Shown here: positions 25,477 through 33,464 of the stretch, piece by piece
How the letters are laid out: each line of letters opens with the position of its first letter
Numbering within the stretch: the first letter of the stretch is position 1
Origin: Trueperaceae bacterium
GTDB taxonomy: Bacteria; Deinococcota; Deinococci; Deinococcales; Trueperaceae
DNA: 46,907 nt
NCBI GenBank assembly: GCA_003556805.1
Contig: PWQI01000208.1
Location: 1 to 46,907 of the forward strand
Direction of reading: 5' to 3'
Program-made: the position numbers and the translations under genes
Notes under the pieces: model-generated
Databases searched by the model: none
What the model was told of the DNA's origin: nothing
The model's input: the letters and a program-made list of their open reading frames with translations, nothing else

Positions 25477-26802
25477 ATGCGAACGATCTTCACCCTCGTC
25501 TTCGCCCTGTCGCTCGGCCTGGCCAGCGCACAGCTGACCTTCTGGACGACCGAAGAGCAGCCCGAGCGAATGGCGATCCAGAACCAGATCGCATCCGACT
25601 TCGAGTCCGCCACTGGCATCAGCGTCACCGTCGTGCCCGTCACGGAGAGCCAGCTGGCGGAGCGCGTCACGGCCGCCTTCGCGGCAGGAGACTTGCCCGA
25701 TGTCATCTTCCACCCCGTGAACTACGCCCTCGGATGGGCCGAAGCCGGCGTCATCGACACCGCTGCGGCGACCGAGGTCATCGACCAGCTCGGACGCGGG
25801 ACCTTCGGTACCGCGGCCCTCGATCTGGTCGAGTTCGGTGGTGAGTTCACATCCGTGCCCGCCGACGGCTGGACGCAGCTGCTGCTGTACCGAGCGGATC
25901 TCTTCGAAGAGGCCGGCCTCGAGCCTCCCACGACCTTCGAGGCCATCCTCGCGGCAGTCGAGGCGCTGCACGATCCACCGAACATGTACGGCTTCGTCGC
26001 CGCCACCGACCCGAGCCAGGACTACATGATGCAGGTGTTCGAGCACTTCGCACTCGCGAACGGCGTGCACCTGGTGGACGACATGGGCAACATCACACTC
26101 GACGTACCGGAGATGGTCGAGACGCTCGAGTTCTACAAGGAGCTCGCCGAGGCGAGCCCGCCGGGGAACCTGTACTGGCTGCAGTCGCGCGAACTGTATC
26201 AAGACGGAAGCGCGGCCATGATCGTCTGGTCGCCCTTCATCATCCCCTCGCTGGTCGGCCTGCGCGATGAAGTGCCGGTCACGGCCGACGAGGACCACTA
26301 CTCAGGTTGGCTGGCCGAGCGCACCGAGTTCGCGACCCGCATCGCCGGGCCGAGCAACCCGACGGGCGCCGGCTGGGCCCAGCTGCAGTACTTGGCCATC
26401 ACCGTCGACGCCGACATCGACGCCTCGCAGGAGTTCATCAGCTACCTGCTGAGCGACGGCTACCTCGACTGGATGTCGATGGCGCCACAAGGCAAGTTCC
26501 CGGTCCGCTCCGGCACCGTCGATGAGCCCGACTTGTACGCCCAGGGCTGGGCGGGCCTCGAGATCGGTGTCGATCGCTTCCAGCCGCTCTCAGACTTCTA
26601 CGACGATGACGTGATCAACGCGATCGTCGAGGGCCTCGAGACGGGCAGCCGCTGGGGCTTCGCCCAGGATGAGGGCGCCCTCGTCGGGACGCTGTACGGC
26701 ACCCGCGTCATGGCCGAGCTCGTGCGCGAGTTCCTCGACGGTGACCGCACCGCCGAGGAGACTGCCCGCGAGATGCAGAGCCGCGTCGAAGCGCTGCGCT
26801 GA
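25477..26802 (+). CDS. Carbohydrate ABC transporter substrate-binding protein (family 1)
   Basis: Secreted sugar receptor of 441 aa. The signal peptide ends at A-S-A before Q. The mature N-terminus has the family pattern LTFWTTEEQPER, then AAFAAGDLPDVIFHPVNYAL, L-L-L-Y-R-A-D-L-F-E-E-A-G-L-E-P-P-T-T-F and D-G-S-A-A-M-I-V-W-S-P-F. This is the SBP_bac_1 layout used for sugars and polyols. GGAGG sets the ATG, although the frame stays open further upstream. A strong stem-loop follows the stop. The sugar is not identifiable. Confidence 0.93.
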   Translation: MRTIFTLVFALSLGLASAQLTFWTTEEQPERMAIQNQIASDFESATGISVTVVPVTESQLAERVTAAFAAGDLPDVIFHPVNYALGWAEAGVIDTAAATEVIDQLGRGTFGTAALDLVEFGGEFTSVPADGWTQLLLYRADLFEEAGLEPPTTFEAILAAVEALHDPPNMYGFVAATDPSQDYMMQVFEHFALANGVHLVDDMGNITLDVPEMVETLEFYKELAEASPPGNLYWLQSRELYQDGSAAMIVWSPFIIPSLVGLRDEVPVTADEDHYSGWLAERTEFATRIAGPSNPTGAGWAQLQYLAITVDADIDASQEFISYLLSDGYLDWMSMAPQGKFPVRSGTVDEPDLYAQGWAGLEIGVDRFQPLSDFYDDDVINAIVEGLETGSRWGFAQDEGALVGTLYGTRVMAELVREFLDGDRTAEETAREMQSRVEALR

Positions 26803-26812
26803 GCGTGCTCCC

Positions 26813-26842
26813 GGATGGCCGACCCAGCGGGGTCGGCCATCC
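26813..26842 (+). terminator. Stem-loop between binding-protein and permease genes
   Basis: GGATGGCCGACCC (26813-26825) and GGGTCGGCCATCC (26830-26842) form a perfect 13-bp stem with loop AGCG, 11 nt after the binding-protein stop, followed by GCTCCTATTTG. It is probably an attenuating terminator or mRNA-stabilising hairpin that lets the binding protein be made in excess over the permeases, as in the malE-malF case. Confidence 0.7.
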
Positions 26843-26875
26843 GCTCCTATTTGATCGAACGTAAGGAGGGGTCGC

Positions 26876-28141
26876 ATGGCGGTGCGACGCATGACGCTCG
26901 AGGCCAGGGAAGCGCGCCTCGCGTACTGGATGTTGGCGCCGACGTTCGCCGTCATCCTCCTGATCGTGCTCTTCCCGGTCCTGCTCAACGTGTGGCTCAG
27001 CTTCAAACCCGTCACCCTTGCCGATCTACGCGCGCCGGTGCCGGTCGCCAACGAGCGCGTGATGCAGCAGCCGGAGGACGCAGGTGACGAACTCGTCTTG
27101 CGCCTCACGATGCGCAACGGGAGCCAGCGCATCACGCTGTTCGGGGTCGATTGGCAGAAGACGCTCCCAGCTGGCCTCACGCTGACGACGGTCGAGCCGC
27201 GATGCGAGCAGGACGGGCGCACGGTCGCCTGTGCGTTCGGCGACTGGGAGGGAGGCTACCGGGAGACGCTGGAACTCACGTTCGTGGCCGACGCCGCCTA
27301 TCTCGAGGCCGGCTCGCCCGACGTGCGCGAGGCCCCGACCGACATGCGCGCGCAGGCGGAGAACATCATCACGAGCTTCGTGTTCACGCTCGACAACTAT
27401 CGGCGCGTCCTGACCGGTACGGACTTCTGGCCGTCGCTGCGCATCACGCTCGTGTACACGTTCTTCAGCTCGGTCGGATCGATCCTGCTCGGGCTGTTCG
27501 CCGCGCAACTGCTCAACTCGCGCTTCCGCGGCCAGGGGATGTTGCGAGGCCTGTTCCTGTTCCCGTACGTCGCTCCCGTCATCGCGGTGGCGTTCGTGTG
27601 GGCGTTCTTCCTGGATCCCTTCAGCGGCACCGTGAACGCCCTCGGCCAGCGCTGGGACCTGCTGGCCGGACCGGTCAACTTCCTGGGCCAGCGTTCGATC
27701 GAGCTGAGCCTCTTCGGGCTGTCCTTCGCCTTCCCGTTGGCGCTCGCATCGGTGGTCGCCTTCAGCTCGTGGAACTACTTCCCGTTCGCGTTCCTGTTCA
27801 TCCTGGCGAGGCTGCAGGCCGTACCGGTCGACATGTACGAGGCGGCCGACGTCGATGGGGCAGGACCCTTCGCCCAGTTCTGGTACATCACGCTGCCGAA
27901 CCTCGCGGGCATCCTGGCGGTCCTCTTCTTGCTTCGCTTCATGTTCCTGATCAACAAGTTCGAGGACATCTTCCTGCTCACCGGCGGTGCCGCGGGTACG
28001 AAGAACCTGCCCGTCCTGATCTACGACGAGGCGTTCGCTCGCTCCGACATCGGCGCTGGATCGGCGGTCGCGATGGTCCTGTTCCTGGTCCTGTTGATCT
28101 TCATGTTCTTCTACTACCGCTTCGCCCCGGAGAACGAATGA
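26876..28141 (+). CDS. Carbohydrate ABC transporter permease (MalF type) with inserted DUF11-like domain
   Basis: Membrane permease of 421 aa, longer than the usual 290-320. TM1 is at about 20-42. Residues about 46-160 are an insertion facing outside, with the beta-domain pattern LRLTMRNGSQ, WQKTLPAGLTLTTVEPRC and G-R-T-V-A-C-A-F-G-D-W, which resembles DUF11/CARDB repeats; C110 and C119 could form a disulphide. The rest is a standard MalF-type core with the coupling motif MYEAADVDGAGPFAQFWYI. The position of the insert is like the P2 loop of MalF, which contacts the binding protein. AAGGAGG precedes the ATG. The stop overlaps the next start. Confidence 0.9.
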   Translation: MAVRRMTLEAREARLAYWMLAPTFAVILLIVLFPVLLNVWLSFKPVTLADLRAPVPVANERVMQQPEDAGDELVLRLTMRNGSQRITLFGVDWQKTLPAGLTLTTVEPRCEQDGRTVACAFGDWEGGYRETLELTFVADAAYLEAGSPDVREAPTDMRAQAENIITSFVFTLDNYRRVLTGTDFWPSLRITLVYTFFSSVGSILLGLFAAQLLNSRFRGQGMLRGLFLFPYVAPVIAVAFVWAFFLDPFSGTVNALGQRWDLLAGPVNFLGQRSIELSLFGLSFAFPLALASVVAFSSWNYFPFAFLFILARLQAVPVDMYEAADVDGAGPFAQFWYITLPNLAGILAVLFLLRFMFLINKFEDIFLLTGGAAGTKNLPVLIYDEAFARSDIGAGSAVAMVLFLVLLIFMFFYYRFAPENE

Positions 28142-29400
28142 TGTCCGCGACGAACGCCATCACCCGGCCGACCCTGTCACCGGCGTCGATCGCGATCGCC
28201 GCGGGCGTCGGCAGCCTCACGGTGGGCATGGTCGTCGCGCTGTGGGCGTTGGTCGCCTCCGTGGTCGGTGGCATGGTCACGGTCCTCCCGCTCGGTCAGG
28301 CGCTGCTCGTCGGTCTGGCGCTCGGCGCCGTGATCGGCGCCTTCCGCGAGCGGCGCGACACGCCGCTGGTGATCGCGGTCGGCGCCGGTCTCGTCGTGGC
28401 GCTCGTGTGGTTGCTCGTCAGCGGCTTCCGCCCCCTCGGTCTCGAGGCCGTCGAGCCCGTGTGGGGCGTGGCCTATGCCTTCATCGCGCTGGCTGTCGCG
28501 GGCCAGCTGGTGCGCTACGGTCTGCGCGACTTCGACCTGAGGCGGCCACGGCGCGACGTGCTCGAACGGGTGATCGTGCGGTTGTTGCGCGGCTTCGGTT
28601 TCTCGTTCTTCGCCGTGATCATCCTCTTCCCGTTCTGGTACATGCTGTCGGCGTCGCTGAAGGGGCGCGCCGCGATGCTGCGCGATCCTGCGAACCTCGC
28701 CATCGAGTTCCACCTGGGTGTGCGTCAGTTGCTGGTCGGGTACCGCGAGGTGCTGTTCACCTTCGACTTCTTGAACTTCATCGGCAACAGCGCGCTCGTG
28801 GCCTTCGTGACCATGGTCGTGACGCTCGTGATGGCGGTGCTCGGTGCCTACGCCGTCACGCGCCTGGCGTTCCCCGGCCGCACCTTCCTGTCGAGGTCGA
28901 TCCTGCTCATATACATGTTCCCGGCGATCGTACTGGTGATCCCGCTCTACGCGGTCTTCACGCAGCTCGGCTTGCGCAACACCCTGCCCGGGCTGTTGAT
29001 CGTGTACCCGGCCACCACGATCCCGGTGGCGTTGTACATGCTCCGCAGCTACTTCCAGACGTTGCCGAAGGACCTCGAGGAGGCCGGGTTGATCGATGGT
29101 TGCACGCGTGCACAGGTGATCTGGCGCATCACCTTGCCGCTGTCGATGCCCGCCATGGCGTCGGTCGGCCTCTACGTGTTCATGATCGCGTGGAACGAGT
29201 TCCTGTTCGCGTTCATGTTCCTCGACAACCCCGCGATCTTCACGCTCCCGCGCGGCATGGTCATGCTCGACAGCCAGGAGGTGCCGCGACAGTACTTGAT
29301 GGCCGGCGCCATGATCATCACGCTGCCGATCATGCTGCTGTTCTTCTGGTTCGAGAAGTACCTGGTCGGCGGCCTGACCGCCGGCGGCGTCAAGGGCTGA
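28138..29400 (+). CDS. Carbohydrate ABC transporter permease (MalG type) with extra N-terminal helices
   Basis: Permease of 420 aa, against about 280 for typical MalG. Residues about 20-135 hold four additional hydrophobic segments before the canonical core, which starts near FSFFAVIILFPFWYMLSAS. The coupling motif is L-E-E-A-G-L-I-D-G-C-T-R-A-Q-V-I-W, and the ending EKYLVGGLTAGGVKG is canonical. ATG codons at 28138 and 28141 are both possible; the first overlaps the previous stop. No ATPase is encoded in the operon, so a shared MalK/MsmX-type ATPase encoded elsewhere is expected. Confidence 0.92.
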   Translation: MMSATNAITRPTLSPASIAIAAGVGSLTVGMVVALWALVASVVGGMVTVLPLGQALLVGLALGAVIGAFRERRDTPLVIAVGAGLVVALVWLLVSGFRPLGLEAVEPVWGVAYAFIALAVAGQLVRYGLRDFDLRRPRRDVLERVIVRLLRGFGFSFFAVIILFPFWYMLSASLKGRAAMLRDPANLAIEFHLGVRQLLVGYREVLFTFDFLNFIGNSALVAFVTMVVTLVMAVLGAYAVTRLAFPGRTFLSRSILLIYMFPAIVLVIPLYAVFTQLGLRNTLPGLLIVYPATTIPVALYMLRSYFQTLPKDLEEAGLIDGCTRAQVIWRITLPLSMPAMASVGLYVFMIAWNEFLFAFMFLDNPAIFTLPRGMVMLDSQEVPRQYLMAGAMIITLPIMLLFFWFEKYLVGGLTAGGVKG

Positions 29401-29401
29401 C

Positions 29402-30661
29402 GTGCGCGCCCTCTACGTCTCGACGCGGCTCGCGGGCACGGACGGCGTGAGCCTCGAGAACGCCAAGCTCCTCCACGTGTTGGAGGAGCTCGGCTTCTCG
29501 CCCCACATGTGCGCGGGTGAGCTCGACGCGGACGGACCACCCGGGACCCTGGTTCCGGAGCTGCACTTCCGAGACCCGTCGGCGGTCGAGCTCGGCGAGC
29601 GCTTCTTCGGGCCGGGCGGCGGCGATCCCAGCCTGCGTGACGACCTGCGCGCACGGGCCGACACGCTGCGCGGCGAGCTGGAGCGAGTCGTCGACGAGGT
29701 ACGGCCCGATCTCCTGGTGTTGCAGAACGTGTGGGCGGTGCCGATGCAGCTGCCGCTCGCCGAGGCGCTGGCGGCGCTGGTTGCCGAGCGCGCCATCCCC
29801 ACCCTCTCGCACGAGCACGACTACCACTGGGAACGCGAACGCTTCGCCGAGGCGCGCCTGCCGAGCTACCTCGACAGCTACTTCCCGTTCGACGCCCCCT
29901 CGGTCTGCCACCTAGCGATCAACAGCCTCGCCGCGGATGCGCTACGGCGACGCCGCGGCGTCGAGGCGCTGGTGCTCCCGAACGTGCTCGACTTCGATAC
30001 GCCGGCCCCTGAGCCCGACGCCTTCGCGGCGACCTTCCGCGAGGCGATCGGCCTGACGGACGAGCAGCGCCTGATCCTGCAACCGACACGCGTGATCCCA
30101 CGCAAGGGCATCGAGCTCGCGATCGACCTGCTCGCCGAGCTCGACGACCCGCGCAACGTCCTGGTCATCACCCACGCCGCCGGGGACGAGGGGCTCGACT
30201 ACCTGCGTGCCCTCGAGCAGCGCGCTCGCGAGCGCTCGGTCGACCTGCGCCTGGTCGACCACGTCGTCGGCGCGACGCGCGCGCCCGGCCCGGACGGGAC
30301 GCCACGGTTCGCGCTGTGGGATACCTATCCCCATGCCGACCTGGTGACCTACCCGAGCCTCTACGAGGGGTTCGGCAACGCCTTGCTGGAGACGATCTGG
30401 TTCCGAAAGGCGGCGCTCGTCAACCGCTACGCCGTCTACGCGGCCGACATCGCGCCGAAAGGGTTCCGTTTCGTCGAGATCGATGGCGCGGTGACGCCCG
30501 TGGCCGTGCGTGCGTTCGGCGCGCTGCTGGATGACCCCGCGGCGCGGGATGCGATGGCGGAGCACAACCTGCGCTTGGCCCGGACACACTTCGGCTATGG
30601 AGCGCTGCGCCGCGTCGTCGCCTCCGCACTCGCCGCGCTCGGGCTGCCAACCGCACCCTGA
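29402..30661 (+). CDS. GT4-family glycosyltransferase
   Basis: A 419-aa GT-B enzyme. The N-terminal Rossmann domain begins MRALYVSTRLAGTDGVSLE (a Gly-rich acceptor-side loop). HEHDYHWERERF lies near the middle. The C-terminal domain has LQPTRVIPRKGIELAIDLLA (the typical P-x-R-x-x-x-x-K-G motif) and the nucleotide-sugar site YPSLYEGFGNALLETIW (E-x7-E). It starts one base after the permease stop, so it belongs to the sugar-importer operon and may use or make the imported sugar or a related compatible solute. The exact donor and acceptor are unknown. Confidence 0.88.
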   Translation: MRALYVSTRLAGTDGVSLENAKLLHVLEELGFSPHMCAGELDADGPPGTLVPELHFRDPSAVELGERFFGPGGGDPSLRDDLRARADTLRGELERVVDEVRPDLLVLQNVWAVPMQLPLAEALAALVAERAIPTLSHEHDYHWERERFAEARLPSYLDSYFPFDAPSVCHLAINSLAADALRRRRGVEALVLPNVLDFDTPAPEPDAFAATFREAIGLTDEQRLILQPTRVIPRKGIELAIDLLAELDDPRNVLVITHAAGDEGLDYLRALEQRARERSVDLRLVDHVVGATRAPGPDGTPRFALWDTYPHADLVTYPSLYEGFGNALLETIWFRKAALVNRYAVYAADIAPKGFRFVEIDGAVTPVAVRAFGALLDDPAARDAMAEHNLRLARTHFGYGALRRVVASALAALGLPTAP

Positions 30662-30680
30662 TACCCGGATAGGGTATCCT
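30661..30680 (+). promoter_or_regulatory. Palindromic operator overlapping the -10 of the DUF302 gene (site 1)
   Basis: ATACCC-N5-GGGTAT (30661-30677) is a perfect inverted repeat. Its last three bases begin the -10 box TATCCT (30675-30680). It starts directly at the end of the glycosyltransferase gene. Two more copies precede other nearby genes. The pattern resembles operators of CsoR/CstR-type repressors. Confidence 0.6.
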
Positions 30681-30699
30681 TGCGGCAGGAGGCACGGCC

Positions 30700-31104
30700 A
30701 TGGATCCACTCCGCGTCACCGTCCCATCGTCGATCGACCAGGCGCGCAGCGCGCTCGAGGTCGCGCTGAAGTCGAAGGGCTTCGGCATCCTCACTGAGAT
30801 CGACCTGCAGGCCACGTTCAGCGCCAAACTCGGCGCCGACCACGAGGGCCACCGAATCCTCGGCGTGTGCAAGCCGCAACTCGCCAAACAGGCGCTCGAC
30901 CTGGATCGCGACGTCGCGCTGCTCCTGCCGTGCACCGTCACGCTGCGCGAGGTCGAGGGCGGTACCGAGGTGATCGCGATCGATCCGCAGCACGTGTTCA
31001 CGCTCGCCGCGAGCGACACGCGGGCGCAACTGGTGCCGCTGGCCGCACAGGTCCGTGCCGAACTGGCCGAGGCTCTCGCGGGGATCGACGTCAGCGTGGC
31101 TTGA
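30700..31104 (+). CDS. DUF302 family protein
   Basis: A 134-aa cytoplasmic protein with the DUF302 pattern: A-R-S-A-L-E-V-A-L-K-S-K-G-F-G-I-L-T-E-I-D near the N-terminus, GHRILGVCKPQLAKQAL and DVALLLPCTVTLREV in the middle. DUF302 proteins are small alpha/beta proteins of unknown activity, often found near CsoR/CstR-type regulators and sulphur or metal genes. AGGAGG sets the ATG. The gene has its own promoter with a palindromic operator. Confidence 0.87.
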   Translation: MDPLRVTVPSSIDQARSALEVALKSKGFGILTEIDLQATFSAKLGADHEGHRILGVCKPQLAKQALDLDRDVALLLPCTVTLREVEGGTEVIAIDPQHVFTLAASDTRAQLVPLAAQVRAELAEALAGIDVSVA

Positions 31105-31157
31105 GGCGCGCCTCGAACCCCGTCGAACGGGCGTGGACCGCACTCGCGTCGGCCGGT

Positions 31158-32150
31158 TCAACCGGGCGCCCGGGGGGCGGTTGCGGCGGCCAGCCCCGAC
31201 AAGTACGCGCCTTCGACACGCCCATCACCGAACGCGTCGCCCGCGAGCGTCAGCCCGGTGGTGACCTCGAACGCTCGCTCTGCGAGCGTGTACTCGGGTT
31301 GCGCGTACCGCCAGCGATGGTGGAAGCTCCACGTTGGGTCGGTGTCCCACGGCAGCAGGGGACGCGCGGCGGCGAGGAGGTCCGCCACGATCACCTCGGG
31401 TCGGTCGTCGAAGCGCAGGCGGCTGTAGCTCGGCGTGGCGTGCAGGAGCAGCGTGACACCGTCGGCGGTGCCGGGTGCGCGACGACTGGAGTCGTGGGCG
31501 ATCCACGCGAGGTCGGGATGCTCGGGCAGTTGCACACCCGGCCATCGTGGCGCCTCGACGCCGCCGAAGCCGAGCGCCACGGTATGGCACGGGGCGTAGG
31601 TGACGGCCTCGAGCCTGCCGCGGACGTCGTTCGTGATGTCGATGTCGGTAAGTAGGGCCAGGGCTTGTGGGACCGGCGCCGTCACGATCACGGAGGTCGC
31701 TCGGAAGGTGGGGCCGTCCCGCGTTGCGACGCTCCAGCTGTCTGCGTCGGGCCGCACCGCGGCGACCGTCGTATGGAGGCGAACGTCCAGCCCCTCGGCG
31801 AGCGCCTTGCCGATGGCGTTCATGCCCTCGGGGCAGGCGTAGCGGGGGTTCGACTCGGCACTCGCCATGCGCCACCCTTCGACCGCCGTCCAGCGTGCGA
31901 CGCCGCGGCTCCACTCCGTGACGACCCCCGCGGCCGACCATGCCTCCACCTGAGCAGCGAAGCGCTCGTCGCGGACGGTGATGAACTGCGCCCCGTGGTC
32001 GATCCGCTGACCGTGCACGGTGCGGCTCGCCGCGCGACCGCCGAACCCACGGCTCTTCTCGAGCACGACGACGTCGGCACCGCTGGCGCGCAGACTGCGC
32101 GCGGCGACGAGACCGGCTACGCCGGCACCGATGACGAGGACGTCGGCCAT
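31158..32150 (-). CDS. FAD-dependent amine oxidase-like protein (renalase/UbiH-like NAD(P)/FAD oxidoreductase)
   Basis: A 330-aa protein beginning MADVLVIGAGVAGLVAARSL, the dinucleotide-binding G-x-G-x-x-G, followed by VVVLEKSRGFGGRAASR (the amine-oxidase E-K-x-x-x-x-G-G-R) and DHGAQFITVR. The C-terminal FAD-contact segment is LTLAGDAFGDGRVEGAYLSG. The size and D-H-G-A-Q-F-x-T motif match the bacterial renalase-like group, whose substrates may be abnormal NAD(P)H isomers; this is a guess from family resemblance. The ATG at 32150 has TATCCT 8 nt upstream, so it is probably leaderless. Confidence 0.82.
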   Translation of the reverse strand: MADVLVIGAGVAGLVAARSLRASGADVVVLEKSRGFGGRAASRTVHGQRIDHGAQFITVRDERFAAQVEAWSAAGVVTEWSRGVARWTAVEGWRMASAESNPRYACPEGMNAIGKALAEGLDVRLHTTVAAVRPDADSWSVATRDGPTFRATSVIVTAPVPQALALLTDIDITNDVRGRLEAVTYAPCHTVALGFGGVEAPRWPGVQLPEHPDLAWIAHDSSRRAPGTADGVTLLLHATPSYSRLRFDDRPEVIVADLLAAARPLLPWDTDPTWSFHHRWRYAQPEYTLAERAFEVTTGLTLAGDAFGDGRVEGAYLSGLAAATAPRAPG

Positions 32151-32158
32151 GTCGGGCG

Positions 32159-32164
32159 AGGATA
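32159..32164 (-). promoter_or_regulatory. Leaderless -10 box of the FAD oxidoreductase gene
   Basis: TATCCT on the minus strand is followed by 8 nt and the ATG at 32150. Unlike the nearby palindromic sites, this one has no inverted repeat. Confidence 0.45.
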
Positions 32165-32214
32165 CCGCGGCGTGACCTGCCGACCGTGTCCGCTCCCTCC
32201 GTTCGACGATCGCG

Positions 32215-32234
32215 GTACCCCGCTGGGGTATCAT
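32215..32234 (+). promoter_or_regulatory. Palindromic operator overlapping the -10 of the Lgt-like/TlpA gene (site 2)
   Basis: GTACCC-N5-GGGTAT (32215-32231) matches the other two sites except for the first base. The -10 box TATCAT (32229-32234) shares its first three bases with the right arm, as at sites 1 and 3. Confidence 0.55.
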
Positions 32235-32240
32235 CGCCGC

Positions 32241-32294
32241 ATGGCGACGACGGGGGCCACGGATGAGAGGAGCGGCGCGATATGGGTGCGCTGA
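32241..32294 (+). CDS. Possible 17-codon upstream ORF
   Basis: An ATG 6 nt after the TATCAT box opens a short frame, MATTGATDERSGAIWVR, that ends inside the first codons of the next gene. In a leaderless transcript it would be read first and could couple translation to the GAGAGGAG-preceded start at 32282. It may also be only a chance frame. Confidence 0.25.
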   Translation: MATTGATDERSGAIWVR

Positions 32295-33085
32295 GCATCG
32301 GTCCGCTCGTCCTCTCACTCGACCGCGCGTACGCGGGTGTCGGATTCTTGGTGTTGCTGGCCGGCGCAGAACTGCTCGCCCGCCGTGGTCGACCGGAACT
32401 GGCGACGTGGGGTTGGTACGCCGCGCTCGCGGCGTTCGTCGGGGCTCGCCTCGGCTTCGTGCTGGAGAACCTCGACTTCTACCGTTCGACGCCGGGCGCC
32501 GTGTTCGCGATCTGGCAAGGTGGCTTCGCCCCCTGGTGGGGGATCGCGGCGGCCGCGCTCGTCAGCCTCGTGTTCGCGCTTCGCCTCCCGGCGCTGCGGG
32601 GCGCCATGGCCGGTCTCGGGCTCGCCGCGATCGCCGCCTGGTGGATCCCCTCGGGCCTCCTGACGCCGGTGACGGGGGCCGCTGGCGCGGCGCTGCCGAC
32701 GCTGACGCTGGCGTCGCTCGACGGACCCGAGACGCGGCTCGACCGGCTCCCGACCGGCGCCATCGTCAACGTCTGGGCGACGTGGTGCCCGCCCTGTCGC
32801 CGCGAGCTGCCGGTCTTCTTCGCGGCGGCGGAGCAGCATCCGGACGTCGCGGTGTTGCTCGTGAACCAGCGCGAGAGCGCGGCGCTGGTTCGTGGCTACC
32901 TGGAGGGCGCCGGGTTCCCGAGCGCCGGCGTGCTCCTCGACCCCGACGGCGCCGTCGGGTCGACGTTGCGGGTGGTGGGGCTGCCGACCACCTTCGCGTT
33001 CGACGCGACCGGCGCGTTGGTCGACGTCCACGTCGGTGAGATCTCGGCGCCGGCCCTCGCCGCGATGATCGCGCGCGTCCGCTGA
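32282..33085 (+). CDS. Membrane-anchored thioredoxin: Lgt-like N-terminal domain fused to TlpA-like domain
   Basis: A 267-aa protein. Residues 1-125 have about four membrane segments that resemble the first half of prolipoprotein diacylglyceryl transferase: AFVGARLGFVLENLDFY and AIWQGGF. The residues that follow in true Lgt (S-F-H-G-G with the catalytic His) are replaced by A-P-W-W-G, so Lgt activity is unlikely. Residues about 135-267 are a TlpA-type thioredoxin with IVNVWATWC169-P-P-C172 and cis-Pro GLPTTFAF. The thioredoxin domain should face outside and act in disulphide reduction or cytochrome or copper-site maturation. The ATG at 32282 has GAGAGGAG upstream. Confidence 0.82.
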   Translation: MGALSIGPLVLSLDRAYAGVGFLVLLAGAELLARRGRPELATWGWYAALAAFVGARLGFVLENLDFYRSTPGAVFAIWQGGFAPWWGIAAAALVSLVFALRLPALRGAMAGLGLAAIAAWWIPSGLLTPVTGAAGAALPTLTLASLDGPETRLDRLPTGAIVNVWATWCPPCRRELPVFFAAAEQHPDVAVLLVNQRESAALVRGYLEGAGFPSAGVLLDPDGAVGSTLRVVGLPTTFAFDATGALVDVHVGEISAPALAAMIARVR

Positions 33086-33098
33086 TCAGCCCTGCCGT

Positions 33099-33317
33099 TC
33101 AGCCGATGCCCAGCACCTGACACACGGTACCGGTGACGCCGAAGACGAGCAGGAGGAAGCCGATCGCGATCGCCGCGACGCCGAGCAGCATGGTCTCGGT
33201 GCGGGCCACCGAGGCGACTTCCGCGAGCTGTGCGCCGTGCCCGACGAAGAACCGGATGACGGCGGCGGTGCCGATCACGAGCACGAGCGCTCCGAGAACC
33301 AGCATGAACACACACAT
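33099..33317 (-). CDS. Small two-helix membrane protein
   Basis: A 72-aa hydrophobic protein with helices at about 2-22 (MCVFMLVLGALVLVIG) and 43-62 and a short basic/polar loop. I do not recognise a family. The internal ATG at 33317 is chosen over a longer frame because GGAGG lies 6 nt upstream and the extra N-terminal residues are low quality. It converges with the Lgt-like/TlpA gene and lies just downstream of the carbonic anhydrase gene on the same strand, so it may be cotranscribed with it. Confidence 0.55.
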   Translation of the reverse strand: MCVFMLVLGALVLVIGTAAVIRFFVGHGAQLAEVASVARTETMLLGVAAIAIGFLLLVFGVTGTVCQVLGIG

Positions 33318-33464
33318 GACGGCCTCCAGACCGGGCAGGGGCACCCCCGACCCACTCGGGCGCGGTGCGAAGAACCGCAGGATCGACGTGGGGGACGCCA
33401 CTCGTCTCGGCCACGAGGCCTGATGGGTGCACTCGCACCCGTACGCTTCCATGGTAGCGCTGCT

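Noticed and set aside
32282-32660. A true prolipoprotein diacylglyceryl transferase
   Set aside because: The catalytic His region is replaced by A-P-W-W-G, and the C-terminal half of the enzyme is a thioredoxin.
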